Of a DNA stretch of 64,000 nucleotides, positions 8,978 through 17,462 are shown piece after piece. Origin of the DNA: Janthinobacterium sp. PAMC25594 (lineage in GTDB: Bacteria; Pseudomonadota; Gammaproteobacteria; Burkholderiales; Burkholderiaceae_D). The DNA lies in assembly GCF_019443505.1 (NCBI RefSeq), contig NZ_CP080377.1, positions 1,550,001 through 1,614,000 on the forward strand, given 5' to 3'. Position 1 is the stretch's first letter. Every line of letters starts with the position of its first letter. Made by a program: the position numbers and the translations under genes. The notes under the pieces are model-generated. The model saw only the letters and a program-made list of their open reading frames with translations, did no database searches and was not told the DNA's origin.

Positions 8978-9688
8978 TTACTCGAACTGCTTGCGGAACG
9001 CTTCGAATTGCGCCGCCAGGCCATCGAAGTCGCTGCGCAATTGCAGCACTTCCTGTTCCAGCTGGGCCACGCGGCTGCCCTGCTGCGGCGCGCTGACGGC
9101 GCCGGCGAAACCGGCCGCCGTCTCGATCTGCGCCAGCGCTTCTTCGCCGCCCAGCAAATGGCCGTAGCGCGGTTCCTTGGCGCCGGGAGCGACGGCCAGC
9201 TTGGCCACCAGCGGCGGGTATTTGTCGATCAGGAACTGCAGGCCGGATTCCACTTCCGCCACGGACTTGAATTCATGCACGCGGCCGCTGCGGCTGCGGA
9301 TCTCGCCGGCCGTCTGCAAGCCGCGCAGCATCAGGATCGTCAGGATGGCCAGTTTATCTTGCTCCAGCGACCACTTGATGCGCATGCGGTGTTCATACTT
9401 GGCGACGCGTGCGCCCGCCTGCGTGATGCCGTTGACGAACTTGCGCTGCATCAAACGCTGCAGCACGTCGTACACGGTTTCCTCGGACAGGGCCATGACG
9501 GGGTCGCGGCTGGACAGCTGGTTGCAGCCGTTCGTCAGCGCGTTGAGCGACAGCGGATAGCTGTCCGGCGTCAGCGCTTCCTTTTCGGCCAGCACGGCCA
9601 GCACGCGGATCTCGAAGGGGTCGAGCAGATTCGGATTGTCACTGCCCTTTTCTGCTGCGTTTTCAGCTATGTTTACGTCTGTAGTCAT
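8978..9688 (-). CDS. YceH/DUF480 (UPF0502) family protein
   Basis: 236 residues from the ATG at 9688, chosen because AAGGA lies 7 bases before it; an ATG 18 bases upstream is possible. DPFEIRVLAVLAEKEALTPDSYPLSLNAL, CNQLSSRDPV and MLRGLQTAGEIRSR are hallmark segments of the two winged-helix repeats. The C-terminus (about 195-236) is a predicted coiled coil. Function is not established. The ribosome site overlaps the cysE stop codon, so translation is probably coupled to cysE. Confidence 0.87.
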   Translation of the reverse strand: MTTDVNIAENAAEKGSDNPNLLDPFEIRVLAVLAEKEALTPDSYPLSLNALTNGCNQLSSRDPVMALSEETVYDVLQRLMQRKFVNGITQAGARVAKYEHRMRIKWSLEQDKLAILTILMLRGLQTAGEIRSRSGRVHEFKSVAEVESGLQFLIDKYPPLVAKLAVAPGAKEPRYGHLLGGEEALAQIETAAGFAGAVSAPQQGSRVAQLEQEVLQLRSDFDGLAAQFEAFRKQFE

Positions 9689-9698
9689 GCCTGTATCC

Positions 9699-10448
9699 TT
9701 AATCAACCAGCTTGTTCATTTGCTCAGAATCAAATTTATCACACTCAGGCACAGCCTGGCAGCAAATGCCCGCCGCCTTCAGGGTGGCGAGAATGGTTTC
9801 AATGCGCTGCTCCTGCGCCACGGCATGCGTGATCAGGCCCTGCAGGGCTTTCGACAGCGGGTCGTCGCCGTTCGGCGTGACGCCATACGCGGCGAACAGA
9901 TGCGCAGTGCTGCCTTCGCGCAAGGCGCTGACATCTTTTTGCACGATGTGCGCGGGGTTGCCCACGGCCGTGGCGCCGGACGGCACGGATTTCAACAGCA
10001 CGGCGTTCGAGCCCACCTTGGCGTACTCGCCCACGGTAAAACTGCCCAGCACCTGGGCGCCGGCGCCGACGATGACGCCGCGCTCCAGGGTCGGATGGCG
10101 TTTGCTTCCGCTGTGCAGCGAGGTGCCGCCCAGAGTCACCCCCTGGTAGATGGTGCAGTCGTCGCCGACGACGGCCGTCTCGCCGATCACCACGCCGAAG
10201 CCATGGTCGATGAAGACGCGCCGGCCGATGACGGCGCCCGGATGGATCTCGATGCCCGTGATGATGCGCGCGATATAGGAAATGAAGCGCCCCACCCACT
10301 TCATGTGCCGCCTCCAGCACCAGTGCGCCCAGCCATGCATGACGATGGCGTGCAAGCCCGGATAACAGGTCAGCACCTCCCAGCCATTGCGGGCGGCGGG
10401 GTCACGTTCAATGATGCTGTTGATATCTTCGCGCAGGTGGTGGAACAT
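9699..10448 (-). CDS. cysE: Serine O-acetyltransferase
   Basis: 249 residues from the ATG at 10448 (MFHHLRED). Transfers acetyl from acetyl-CoA to L-serine, the committed step of cysteine synthesis. It has the SAT N-terminal helices, then left-handed parallel beta-helix hexapeptide repeats (IHPGAVIGRRVFIDHG, VIGETAVVGDDCTIYQGVTLGG) with catalytic His in DHG and the GGTS turn. It is the short CysE form seen in many beta-proteobacteria. The yceH-like gene follows with its ribosome site over the stop codon. Confidence 0.94.
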   Translation of the reverse strand: MFHHLREDINSIIERDPAARNGWEVLTCYPGLHAIVMHGWAHWCWRRHMKWVGRFISYIARIITGIEIHPGAVIGRRVFIDHGFGVVIGETAVVGDDCTIYQGVTLGGTSLHSGSKRHPTLERGVIVGAGAQVLGSFTVGEYAKVGSNAVLLKSVPSGATAVGNPAHIVQKDVSALREGSTAHLFAAYGVTPNGDDPLSKALQGLITHAVAQEQRIETILATLKAAGICCQAVPECDKFDSEQMNKLVD

Positions 10449-10518
10449 AATGAAAATGAATGAGGTGGAACGCAAATGGTAGCGTATTCGGCGGCGTGCT
10501 GCCGGAGAGGCAGATAAA

Positions 10519-10545
10519 CAACCGCCGCCTCAAGGGCGGCGGTTG
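10519..10545 (-). terminator. Hairpin downstream of rlmB
   Basis: An 11-bp GC-rich perfect stem (CAACCGCCGCC and its complement) with a 5-base loop. Read on the minus strand it is followed by TTTATC, a modest T tract. It could end rlmB transcripts before cysE, though the larger palindrome at 10562 lies between. Confidence 0.5.
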
Positions 10546-10561
10546 ATCAAAGAAGCGCTAC

Positions 10562-10640
10562 AAAACGTTTAGGGCAAGGCGCATTGCCGAAGACAGTACG
10601 CAAGTACGGCGAGGCAATGCAACGCCGCCCTGGACGTTTT
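10562..10640. repeat. 79-bp imperfect palindrome abutting the rlmB stop codon
   Basis: The ends are AAAACGT and ACGTTTT, with further pairing inward (GGGC/GCCC, GGCG/CGCC, ATTGCC/GGCAAT) around a GTAC-N4-GTAC centre at 10596-10607. It starts right after the rlmB stop on the minus strand. The centre and the terminal AAAAC/GTTTT arms resemble the 120-bp palindrome at 46408-46527, so both may belong to one dispersed family of folded repeats. Confidence 0.6.
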
Positions 10641-11384
10641 TTAGCCTTCTTTCGCGATGCGCTGGCGGCGGGCTTCATAGAGACACACGCCCGATGCAAC
10701 GGACACGTTCAGGCTCTCGACGGAGCCGAACATCGGGATGCTGACGAGGATGTCGCAGGTGTCGCGCGTCAAACGGCGCATGCCTTCGCCTTCGGAACCC
10801 ATGACGAGGGCCGTCGGGCCAGTGAAATCGGCTTCGTACAAGCCTTTTTCGCCATCGTCGGTGGTGCCGATCAGCCAGATGCCGCGGTCCTTGAGTTCGC
10901 GCATGGTGCGCGCCAGGTTCGTCACGGTGATGTACGGGACGGTTTCGGCGGCGCCGCTGGCGACCTTGGCGGCCGTGGTATTCAAACCCACGGCGCGGTC
11001 CTTCGGCACGATGACGGCATGTGCGCCGACGCCGTCGGCCACGCGCAGACAGGCGCCCAGGTTGTGCGGGTCGGTGATGCCGTCGAGAATCAACAGCAGC
11101 GGCGGGCCATCGATGGCGTCCAGCAGCTCATCGAGATTGCGCGCCAGCGACAGCTGCGACGCAAACGCGATCACGCCCTGATGGCGGCGCGTGCCGACGA
11201 TCTTGTCGAGACGCGACGAATCGACGGGCATGACGCGCACGTTGGCAGCCTTGGCGGCGGCGATCATGTCTTTCATGCGGCCGTCGACGCGGCTGGCATC
11301 GACGAAAATTTCTTCCACGGACGACGCTTCGTGACGCAGGCGCGAGGTGACGGCGTGGAAGCCGAAAATCATTTTATTCTTCAT
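10641..11384 (-). CDS. rlmB: 23S rRNA (guanosine-2'-O)-methyltransferase RlmB
   Basis: 247 residues. Methylates G2251 (E. coli numbering) in the peptidyl-transferase region. The substrate-binding domain (about 1-80) is followed by the SPOUT knot domain with motif 1 around [16 protein letters not shown], motif 2 MGSEGEGM and motif 3 [17 protein letters not shown]. It lies 14 bp after rnr on the same strand; rnr-rlmB is the conserved order in many proteobacteria and indicates one operon. Confidence 0.95.
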   Translation of the reverse strand: MKNKMIFGFHAVTSRLRHEASSVEEIFVDASRVDGRMKDMIAAAKAANVRVMPVDSSRLDKIVGTRRHQGVIAFASQLSLARNLDELLDAIDGPPLLLILDGITDPHNLGACLRVADGVGAHAVIVPKDRAVGLNTTAAKVASGAAETVPYITVTNLARTMRELKDRGIWLIGTTDDGEKGLYEADFTGPTALVMGSEGEGMRRLTRDTCDILVSIPMFGSVESLNVSVASGVCLYEARRQRIAKEG

Positions 11385-11398
11385 TATCTATCTATCGC

Positions 11399-13963
11399 TT
11401 ATCGCTTGTTCTTGCTTGATTTTGATACAGTTTTTGCTGCTCGTGGTGCCGCCGCGGCAGGTGCCGCGGCTGGTTTCTTGCTGCGCTTCGGTGCGGCTGC
11501 CTTGGGAGCTGCCGCCTTGGGGGCTTCCTTCGGCGCTGCCTTGGCTTGCGCCTTGGCGGCAGGCTTGGCGCCGTTGGAACGGCCGCCGGAACCATTGCCG
11601 GGGTTGCCACCGTTGTTGCCGCTGGCTTTGATCTCATGGCGCTGCTCGGTCGTGGGACCGGGCTTGACCATGGATTTCTTCTCGCCCTTGCGCTTGCCGC
11701 CGCCGTTCGACTTGGCCGGCGCTTCTTCGCCCGCCAGTTCCGCATCGGTGACCAGGCGCAGGTCGATCTTGCGCGTTTCCAGGTCGACTCTTGCCACTTG
11801 CACCGTCAGACGGTCGGTCAATTGATAACGCTTGCCCGTGCGTTCGCCGCGCAATTCATGGCGCGCATCGTCGTACTGGAAGTAATCGGTGCCCAGCTCG
11901 GTGACGTGCACCAGGCCTTCGACAAACAGGGTGTCGAGCTGCACGAACACGCCGAAGGTGGTTACGCCGGTGATGGTGCCGGTGAACTCCTCGCCCAGCT
12001 TGTCTTGCATGAAGTAGCACTTCAGCCACGCTTCCACGTCGCGCGACGCTTCGTCGGCGCGGCGTTCGTTGGCCGAGCAATGCACGCCCAGCGCGTCCCA
12101 GACCGTCAGGTCCGTCTTCTTCGGCTTGCCGTCGGCCTTGTCCTTGGCCTGCTGCTTGCGCGTGGCGTTCGACACATTCGTGTTCAGCACGACTTTATCG
12201 GACAGTTTCGGCTCGTATTTCTTGCCTTGCAAAATGGCCTTGATGGCGCGGTGCGTCAGCAGGTCGGGGTAGCGGCGGATCGGGCTGGTGAAGTGGGCAT
12301 ACGCTTCATAGGCCAGGCCGAAGTGGCCGATATTGTCCGGGCTGTAGACGGCTTGCTGCATCGAACGCAGCAGCATCGTTTGCAGCAGGGCCGCGTCGGG
12401 ACGCAGCTTGATCTGCTGCATCAGGGTCTGGTAATCCGATGCCGATGGCGTGTCGCCGCCCGTCAAGTTCAGGCCAACTTGCTTGAGGAAGGTGCGCACT
12501 TGCGTGAGCTTTTCCTTGGTCGGGCTGGCGTGGATGCGGTAGGTGCCTGGATGTTTGTTACGCAGCAACAAATCGGCCGCGCAGACGTTGGCCGCCAGCA
12601 TGCACTCTTCGATGATCTTGTGCGCTTCGTTGCGCGTGCGGGGGATGATCTTTTCGATCTTGCCGGCGCTGTTGCAGACGATATACGTTTCCGTCGTCTC
12701 GAAATCGATGGCGCCCCGCTCCGTGCGTGCTTTCAGCAAGGCGCGGTAGACGGCTTCCAGGTTTTGCAGGTGCGGCAGGATGTCCGCGCGGCGTGCCGCT
12801 TCGGGTCCCTTGGTGTTGCCCAGCACGGCTGCGACTTCGTCATACGTGAGGCGCGCGGCCGAATGGATCACGGCCGGGTAGAACTGGTACGCCTTCAGTT
12901 CACCCTTGTCGCTGACGACGGCGTCGCAGACGAGGGTCAGACGGTCGACGGCCGGGTTCAGCGAGCACAGGCCATTCGACAGTTTTTCCGGCAGCATCGG
13001 GATCACGCGACGCGGGAAGTAGACGGACGTGCTGCGCTCCAGCGCGTCGATATCGAGCGCGTCGTTCGGCTTCACGTAATGGCTGACGTCGGCAATCGCC
13101 ACGATCAGGCGGAAGCAGTTGGCGCGGCCGATTTTGACGGGTTCGCAATATACGGCATCGTCGAAATCGCGCGCGTCCTCGCCATCGATGGTCACCAATG
13201 GCACGTCGCGCAAGTCGACACGCTCTTTCAGGTCGGCGTCGCGCACTTCGAACGGCAGTTTTTCAGCTTGCTTGAGGGCGGCGGCGGAGAAGATGTGCGG
13301 CACGTTGAATTTACGCACGGCAATTTCAATTTCCATGCCGGGGTCATCCAGGGCGCCCAGCACTTCGACAATCTTGCCGACCGGCTGCTTGAAGCGCATC
13401 GGTTGCTCGGTCAGCTCGACGCTGACGATCTGGCCGGCCTTCGCCTTGCCCACCGAACCGGTGACGAGAATGTCCTGGCCGATGCGCTGGTCTTCCGGCG
13501 CCACGACCCAGGTGCCGTTTTCCTGGATCAGACGGCCGATGACGTGGCTATTGGCGCGGTAGGTGACTTCCACGATCGTGCCTTCAGGGCGGCCGCGGCG
13601 GTCCGTGCCGACGATGCGGGCCATGACCTTGTCGCCATGCAGTACTTTCTGCATCTCTTTCTCAGGCAGGAACAGGTCGGCGCTGGCGTCGTCGGGAATG
13701 ACAAAGCCGAAGCCGTCGCGGTGGCTGGTGACGCGACCGGCGACAAGCGCGCTCTGGTCGGCCAGACTGAAAACACCGCTGGCGTCAGACTTCAGCTGGC
13801 CGTCGCGCTCCATCGCCTTCAGGCGACGGACCAGGACATCCATGGAATCGGCATGCACTTGCAGCGTTTTCCCGAGAGACTGCGGGTCGAGAGGCGCGTT
13901 GACACTGCGGAATATGCCGAGAATGTCCTCCCGGCTGGGGATGGTGTGGGTATTTTGGCTCAA
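11399..13963 (-). CDS. rnr: Ribonuclease R
   Basis: 854 residues. Processive 3'-5' exoribonuclease that degrades structured RNA and takes part in RNA quality control. It has an N-terminal helix-turn-helix (about 10-80), two cold-shock OB domains, the RNB catalytic domain with the acidic cluster DGEDARDFDDAV, an S1 domain (FTGTITGVTTFGVFVQL) and a Lys/Ala-rich tail from about 765 that should bind RNA. The start codon is TTG (13961-13963): an in-frame TGA lies about 30 bases upstream and no ATG precedes the conserved N-terminus. rlmB follows. Confidence 0.96.
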   Translation of the reverse strand: MSQNTHTIPSREDILGIFRSVNAPLDPQSLGKTLQVHADSMDVLVRRLKAMERDGQLKSDASGVFSLADQSALVAGRVTSHRDGFGFVIPDDASADLFLPEKEMQKVLHGDKVMARIVGTDRRGRPEGTIVEVTYRANSHVIGRLIQENGTWVVAPEDQRIGQDILVTGSVGKAKAGQIVSVELTEQPMRFKQPVGKIVEVLGALDDPGMEIEIAVRKFNVPHIFSAAALKQAEKLPFEVRDADLKERVDLRDVPLVTIDGEDARDFDDAVYCEPVKIGRANCFRLIVAIADVSHYVKPNDALDIDALERSTSVYFPRRVIPMLPEKLSNGLCSLNPAVDRLTLVCDAVVSDKGELKAYQFYPAVIHSAARLTYDEVAAVLGNTKGPEAARRADILPHLQNLEAVYRALLKARTERGAIDFETTETYIVCNSAGKIEKIIPRTRNEAHKIIEECMLAANVCAADLLLRNKHPGTYRIHASPTKEKLTQVRTFLKQVGLNLTGGDTPSASDYQTLMQQIKLRPDAALLQTMLLRSMQQAVYSPDNIGHFGLAYEAYAHFTSPIRRYPDLLTHRAIKAILQGKKYEPKLSDKVVLNTNVSNATRKQQAKDKADGKPKKTDLTVWDALGVHCSANERRADEASRDVEAWLKCYFMQDKLGEEFTGTITGVTTFGVFVQLDTLFVEGLVHVTELGTDYFQYDDARHELRGERTGKRYQLTDRLTVQVARVDLETRKIDLRLVTDAELAGEEAPAKSNGGGKRKGEKKSMVKPGPTTEQRHEIKASGNNGGNPGNGSGGRSNGAKPAAKAQAKAAPKEAPKAAAPKAAAPKRSKKPAAAPAAAAPRAAKTVSKSSKNKR

Positions 13964-14016
13964 AAGTATTTCTATAGTTGTTATTGACAGTGATCAAACG
14001 GAAGACAAAGACCGAT

Positions 14017-14048
14017 GACATCACCGTCAATATTGACACGGTGATGTC
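14017..14048. promoter_or_regulatory. Inverted repeat upstream of rnr
   Basis: Perfect 10-bp arms (GACATCACCG and CGGTGATGTC) flank a 12-base centre that itself contains the palindrome TCAATATTGA. It lies 54-85 bp before the rnr TTG start and about 105 bp before the tRNA promoter on the other strand. It is placed to act as an operator or as an RNA hairpin in the rnr leader; I cannot tell which. Confidence 0.45.
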
Positions 14049-14152
14049 CGGTAGTGTACCGGAGGACGCCTTGGTTTGCCTAACGGACAGCGTGTCGGAA
14101 ACAGTACAAGACGCCCGCCGATGAAAAAAAGGAGAAAAGCTGCGCAATGCAT

Positions 14153-14180
14153 TTGACTTCGGCAAATATTGCTCTATAAT
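14153..14180 (+). promoter_or_regulatory. Sigma-70 promoter upstream of the tRNA-Leu cluster
   Basis: TTGACT at 14153-14158 and TATAAT at 14175-14180, spacer 16 bp. It is followed by a CTGTCTCTTGCAG segment like those after the promoters of the second and third tRNA copies. The first tRNA is unusually far away (about 165 bp). A second TATAAT at 14294-14299 lies nearer but has no recognisable -35 element. Confidence 0.7.
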
Positions 14181-14350
14181 CCCTGTCTCTTGCAGCGACA
14201 AACCCTCACAGGGATGCAGTTGCAGGAAAGTGGTACAGGGTTGATGTGCAGTATGGAGCGAAAGCTCATCTGGCGCAAAACTCTTCAAGCCGCTATAATA
14301 GCAGAATTGTTGCTAAGTTATTTCGCAACAAGTAATACAGCAGCATCAGT

Positions 14351-14435
14351 GCCCACGTGGCGGAATTGGTAGACGCGCATGGTTCAGGTCCATGTGCCTT
14401 CGGGTGTAGGGGTTCGAGTCCCTTCGTGGGCACCA
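14351..14435 (+). tRNA. tRNA-Leu (CAG), copy 1
   Basis: 85 nt with encoded CCA. Acceptor GCCCACG pairs with CGTGGGC, and the discriminator is A. Anticodon stem CATGG/CCATG with loop TTCAGGT gives anticodon CAG, reading CTG, the dominant leucine codon in this genome. A long variable arm with a TTCG loop and the TTCGAGT T-loop confirm a class II tRNA-Leu. Identical to the copies at 14627, 16145 and 16314. Confidence 0.97.
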
Positions 14436-14454
14436 TTACCAAAATTCGCAAAAG

Positions 14455-14487
14455 AGCCGCAAACTTTCACGAGTTTGCGGCTTTTTT
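14455..14487 (+). terminator. Rho-independent terminator after tRNA-Leu copy 1
   Basis: A 10-bp stem AGCCGCAAAC/GTTTGCGGCT with an 8-base loop, followed by five T residues. The same terminator is repeated after copies 2 and 4. Confidence 0.9.
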
Positions 14488-14548
14488 CATTTCTGCACCC
14501 CTGCCAGCGGGCTCTGCGAACTTATTTCGCCTTTTGCGTATTTTTTCA

Positions 14549-14577
14549 TTGACCGCCACGCTGGCAGCCTCTATGAT
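14549..14577 (+). promoter_or_regulatory. Promoter of tRNA-Leu copy 2
   Basis: TTGACC (14549-14554) and TATGAT (14572-14577) with a 17-bp spacer, about 50 bp before the tRNA. Because copy 1 ends in a strong terminator, copy 2 appears to be a separate transcription unit. Confidence 0.75.
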
Positions 14578-14626
14578 CCTGCCTTCTCTGCAGAATACGC
14601 AAAGAAAGCAGCAAAGCAGCATCAGT

Positions 14627-14711
14627 GCCCACGTGGCGGAATTGGTAGACGCGCATGGTTCAGGTCCATGTGCCTTCGGGTGTAGGGGTTCGAGTCCCTT
14701 CGTGGGCACCA
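14627..14711 (+). tRNA. tRNA-Leu (CAG), copy 2
   Basis: Sequence identical to copy 1 across all 85 nt, including the encoded CCA. The flanks are also shared: the bases CAGCATCAGT lead in, and the same spacer and terminator follow. This points to a recent tandem duplication of a whole promoterless tRNA-terminator cassette. Confidence 0.97.
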
Positions 14712-14730
14712 TTACCAAAATTCGCAAAAG

Positions 14731-14763
14731 AGCCGCAAACTTTCACGAGTTTGCGGCTTTTTT
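14731..14763 (+). terminator. Rho-independent terminator after tRNA-Leu copy 2
   Basis: Same 10-bp stem, loop and T run as at 14455-14487. Confidence 0.9.
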
Positions 14764-14893
14764 CATTTCCGGCGCCAATCGATCCTGTCGGTATTCTTGA
14801 CAGTTGCCGGCCACGCAAGCGCCAAGTCCCTGATTTTAAAGCTGAGCACGCTTCTTGCCTGCAGGATGGCATCCCCATTCCTGGAGCGCCACC

Positions 14894-15967
14894 ATGAAAA
14901 GCCTCGTCGCCATCCTCGCCTTGATACTGCCCGCCGGCACCATCGCCTCGCCCCTGTTCCATCTGCAATACGTGCCCGGCACCTCGTTGCAGGCGCAGCA
15001 GGGATTCCAGACGGCGGCCGCGCGCTGGTCGCGCGTGCTGAAAGACAATGTCACCATCGACCTGACGGTGGGCTTCAATTCGCTGGGCGGCAATATCCTG
15101 GGGCAAACGGGATCGTCGGAAGCGTTTTACCGCTACCGCGACTTTCGCGGCGCCCTCGCCGCCGATGCCACTTCCACCATCGACCAGCGGGCGCTGGCGC
15201 ACCTGCCCGACAGCGACAGCTTCGGCATGCTGATCAACCGCACGGCCAACAATCCCAACGGCCCCGGCAGCGCCCTGCCCTATGTCGACAACAATGGCGA
15301 TGCCAACAATCAATATTTATCGCTGAGCAATGCCGAAGCCAAGGCCGTCGGCCTGACGCCGCCGCCGCAGTCGCTGGACGGCTGCATCGGCAATTGCGAC
15401 GGCTTCATCCAGTTCAACAGCGATTTCAATTTCGATTTCGATCCCGGCAATGGCATCGGCGCCAACAGCATCGACTTCATCGGCGTGGCCATGCATGAAA
15501 TCGGCCATGCACTGGGCTTTATCAGCGGCGTGGACATCCTCGACTTCAACTCGCCGCCGCTGGGCGGACCCTATGACGACACGGAATTTACCTACGTCTC
15601 GGGACTGGACCTGTTCCGCTACTCGGCCCAGAGCGCCGCGGCCGGCGTGATCGACTGGACCGCCGACAACCGCGACAAATATTTTTCGCTCGATGGCGGC
15701 GCCACGCGCGGTCCGCTGTTTGCCAACGGCAGCTTCCACGGCGACGGCGACCAGGCCAGCCACTGGCGCGACAACCTGCACCTGGGCATCATGGACCCGA
15801 CGGTGGCGTATGGCGAATTATTGCGCCTGCGCTGGAACGATTTGATCGCCCTCGACGCCATCGGCTGGGATATCGCCCCGAACGCCATCCCGGCGCCGGG
15901 CACCGTCTCGCTGCTGTGCCTGGCCTTGGTACTGCTGGCACTGCAGCAACGACGCCAAATACGCTGA
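14894..15967 (+). CDS. Secreted zinc metalloprotease with PEP-CTERM-like tail (NF038122-like)
   Basis: 357 residues from the ATG at 14894, which follows GGAGCG. A Sec signal (about 1-19, ending TIAS) is followed by a catalytic domain with the zinc site HEIGHALGF at about 204-212. The C-terminus, PAPG followed by a hydrophobic stretch and QQRR, is a variant PEP-CTERM sorting signal. The protein should therefore be exported and held at or released from the surface. Metzincin-like activity is inferred from the motif. It sits between tRNA-Leu copies 2 and 3, an interruption of the tRNA array. Confidence 0.82.
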   Translation: MKSLVAILALILPAGTIASPLFHLQYVPGTSLQAQQGFQTAAARWSRVLKDNVTIDLTVGFNSLGGNILGQTGSSEAFYRYRDFRGALAADATSTIDQRALAHLPDSDSFGMLINRTANNPNGPGSALPYVDNNGDANNQYLSLSNAEAKAVGLTPPPQSLDGCIGNCDGFIQFNSDFNFDFDPGNGIGANSIDFIGVAMHEIGHALGFISGVDILDFNSPPLGGPYDDTEFTYVSGLDLFRYSAQSAAAGVIDWTADNRDKYFSLDGGATRGPLFANGSFHGDGDQASHWRDNLHLGIMDPTVAYGELLRLRWNDLIALDAIGWDIAPNAIPAPGTVSLLCLALVLLALQQRRQIR

Positions 15968-16056
15968 AAAAACAGGTAGTTTTGAGCCATTTCTCATAGG
16001 GGAACCCTTTTTTCAGCAGAAAAGAGGGTTTCTTGAAGAAAAGAACAAAATGTTCA

Positions 16057-16085
16057 TTGACCGAATCGCCGCCAACCCTTATTAT
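16057..16085 (+). promoter_or_regulatory. Promoter of tRNA-Leu copies 3 and 4
   Basis: TTGACC (16057-16062) and TATTAT (16080-16085) with a 17-bp spacer. It has the same CATTGACCG -35 context as the copy 2 promoter. No terminator separates copies 3 and 4, so they probably form one transcript. Confidence 0.72.
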
Positions 16086-16144
16086 TTTGTCCGTCGCTGC
16101 AGAACACGCAGCAGACAGCAAGAAGCAGTAAAACGCAGCACAAT

Positions 16145-16229
16145 GCCCACGTGGCGGAATTGGTAGACGCGCATGGTTCAGGTCCATGTGCCTTCGGGTG
16201 TAGGGGTTCGAGTCCCTTCGTGGGCACCA
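16145..16229 (+). tRNA. tRNA-Leu (CAG), copy 3
   Basis: Identical 85-nt tRNA with anticodon CAG and encoded CCA. Unlike the other copies it is not followed by the AGCCGCAAAC terminator; an 84-bp spacer leads directly to copy 4. Confidence 0.97.
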
Positions 16230-16313
16230 CCAGCAACGAGTTGTTTTCGTTGTAGTCCGCAGTACAGTAGTGAGATAACGCAGTAATCAGCAGCAAGTAG
16301 TAGCAGCATCAGT

Positions 16314-16398
16314 GCCCACGTGGCGGAATTGGTAGACGCGCATGGTTCAGGTCCATGTGCCTTCGGGTGTAGGGGTTCGAGTCCCTTCGTGGGCACCA
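16314..16398 (+). tRNA. tRNA-Leu (CAG), copy 4
   Basis: Identical to the other three copies. It is preceded by the same CAGCATCAGT lead and followed by the shared terminator, with a few differences in the spacer. Confidence 0.97.
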
Positions 16399-16416
16399 TT
16401 ACCTAATTCGCAAAAA

Positions 16417-16449
16417 AGCCGCAAACTTTCACGAGTTTGCGGCTTTTTT
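16417..16449 (+). terminator. Rho-independent terminator after tRNA-Leu copy 4
   Basis: The 10-bp stem AGCCGCAAAC/GTTTGCGGCT and T run are the same as those after copies 1 and 2. Confidence 0.9.
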
Positions 16450-16495
16450 CATTCCAGAATGCCGCGCGGTATTCCCAACCTGCGGCACCCTCCCC

Positions 16496-17347
16496 TTATT
16501 TGGCCAGCGCCGCCTTCACCGCTTCGGCCAGCGTCGTCGTCGGACGGCCTATCAGCGCGCTCAATTGCTTGCCATTGTCTTCCAGGCCGCCCTGGGCCGC
16601 GCCCGCATCGGAGTCGGCCAGCAAGTCGGCAAAGCCTTCCGGCACGCCCACGCTCACCAGCGCCGCCTTGAAATCCGCCTGCGGCAAGTCTTTATATACA
16701 ATCGCCTTGCCCGACTGGCGCGCCACTTCGGCAGCGTACTCGGCAAGGGTAAAGCCGTGGTCGCCAGCGAGCTCATAGATGGCTCGCGGCTGGTCCGCCG
16801 TCAGCACGGCAGCGGCGGCCGCCGCGTAGTCCAGACGCGCGGCCGACGAAAAGCGGCCGTTTTGCGCCGCGCCCAGCACCACGCCGTGCTCGAGCACGGG
16901 CGCCAGGTGTTCCGTATGATTTTCCAGGTACCAGCTGTTGCGCAGGAAACTGTAGGGCAAGCCGGATGCGCGAATCGCCGCTTCCGTGACGACGTGCTCG
17001 GCGGCCAGGCCCAGCGGCGATGTATCGGCGCGCAAGACGCTGGTGTAAGCCAGCAGGGCCACGCCGGCGCGCCTGGCCGCATCGATGACGTTCTGGTGCT
17101 GCTGCGCGCGCTGGCCCACTTCGCTCGACGAAATCAGCAAGATTTTCGTTGCGCCCTTGAATGCCGCATCGAGGCTGGCGCCGTCGTTGTAATCGGCCTG
17201 GCGCACTTGCACGCCCAGTGCAGCCAGGTTGGCGGCCTTGGCCGGATTGCGCACGGCGGCGATGATGTTGGCTGCGGGGACGGATGTGAGCAGGCTGGCG
17301 ATGACGTGCTGGCCCAGATTGCCTGTGGCGCCGGTAATGACGATCAT
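16496..17347 (-). CDS. qorB: NmrA-like NAD(P)H:quinone oxidoreductase (QorB/YtfG type)
   Basis: 283 residues. SDR-type Rossmann fold with nucleotide motif GATGNLGQ at residues 6-13, LLISSSEVGQR, and SFLRNSWYLENH in the substrate region, as in E. coli QorB (YtfG). Reduces quinones with NADPH and so limits quinone or aldehyde stress. It is transcribed divergently from an HxlR regulator whose closest known relative (YtfH/QorR) also pairs with qorB. Shared operators lie between the two genes. GGAG precedes the ATG. Confidence 0.88.
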   Translation of the reverse strand: MIVITGATGNLGQHVIASLLTSVPAANIIAAVRNPAKAANLAALGVQVRQADYNDGASLDAAFKGATKILLISSSEVGQRAQQHQNVIDAARRAGVALLAYTSVLRADTSPLGLAAEHVVTEAAIRASGLPYSFLRNSWYLENHTEHLAPVLEHGVVLGAAQNGRFSSAARLDYAAAAAAVLTADQPRAIYELAGDHGFTLAEYAAEVARQSGKAIVYKDLPQADFKAALVSVGVPEGFADLLADSDAGAAQGGLEDNGKQLSALIGRPTTTLAEAVKAALAK

Positions 17348-17380
17348 GATTTCTCCTTGGAGGGTGGCTGGTAAAACCCT

Positions 17381-17430
17381 ATAATAGGACTATTACTTAC
17401 TTATTGTAAGTACGTACCTTTTGGTAAGTA
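17381..17430. promoter_or_regulatory. qorB promoter and two overlapping operators for the HxlR regulator
   Basis: On the minus strand, TTACAA (17404-17409) and TATTAT (17381-17386) with a 17-bp spacer form the qorB promoter. A perfect inverted repeat TACTTAC-N5-GTAAGTA (17394-17412) overlaps its -35 element. A second copy with one mismatch, TACGTACC-N4-GGTAAGTA, follows at 17411-17430 and lies just before the HxlR gene. This layout fits repression of both directions by one dimeric regulator binding two sites. Confidence 0.78.
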
Positions 17431-17462
17431 TGAATGCAATCAAATTAACAAGGCCACCTATC

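Noticed and set aside
11546..13987. An 813-codon open frame on the plus strand opposite rnr
   Set aside because: Antisense shadow; the minus strand carries a full RNase R with catalytic motifs.
14017..14048. Rho-independent terminator for the plus or minus strand
   Set aside because: No T run on either side and no gene ending close by; an operator or leader fold is more likely.
14294..14299. TATAAT 52 bp before tRNA-Leu copy 1 as its main promoter
   Set aside because: No -35 element at any usual spacing; the promoter at 14153-14180 is far better, so this was left as a note only.
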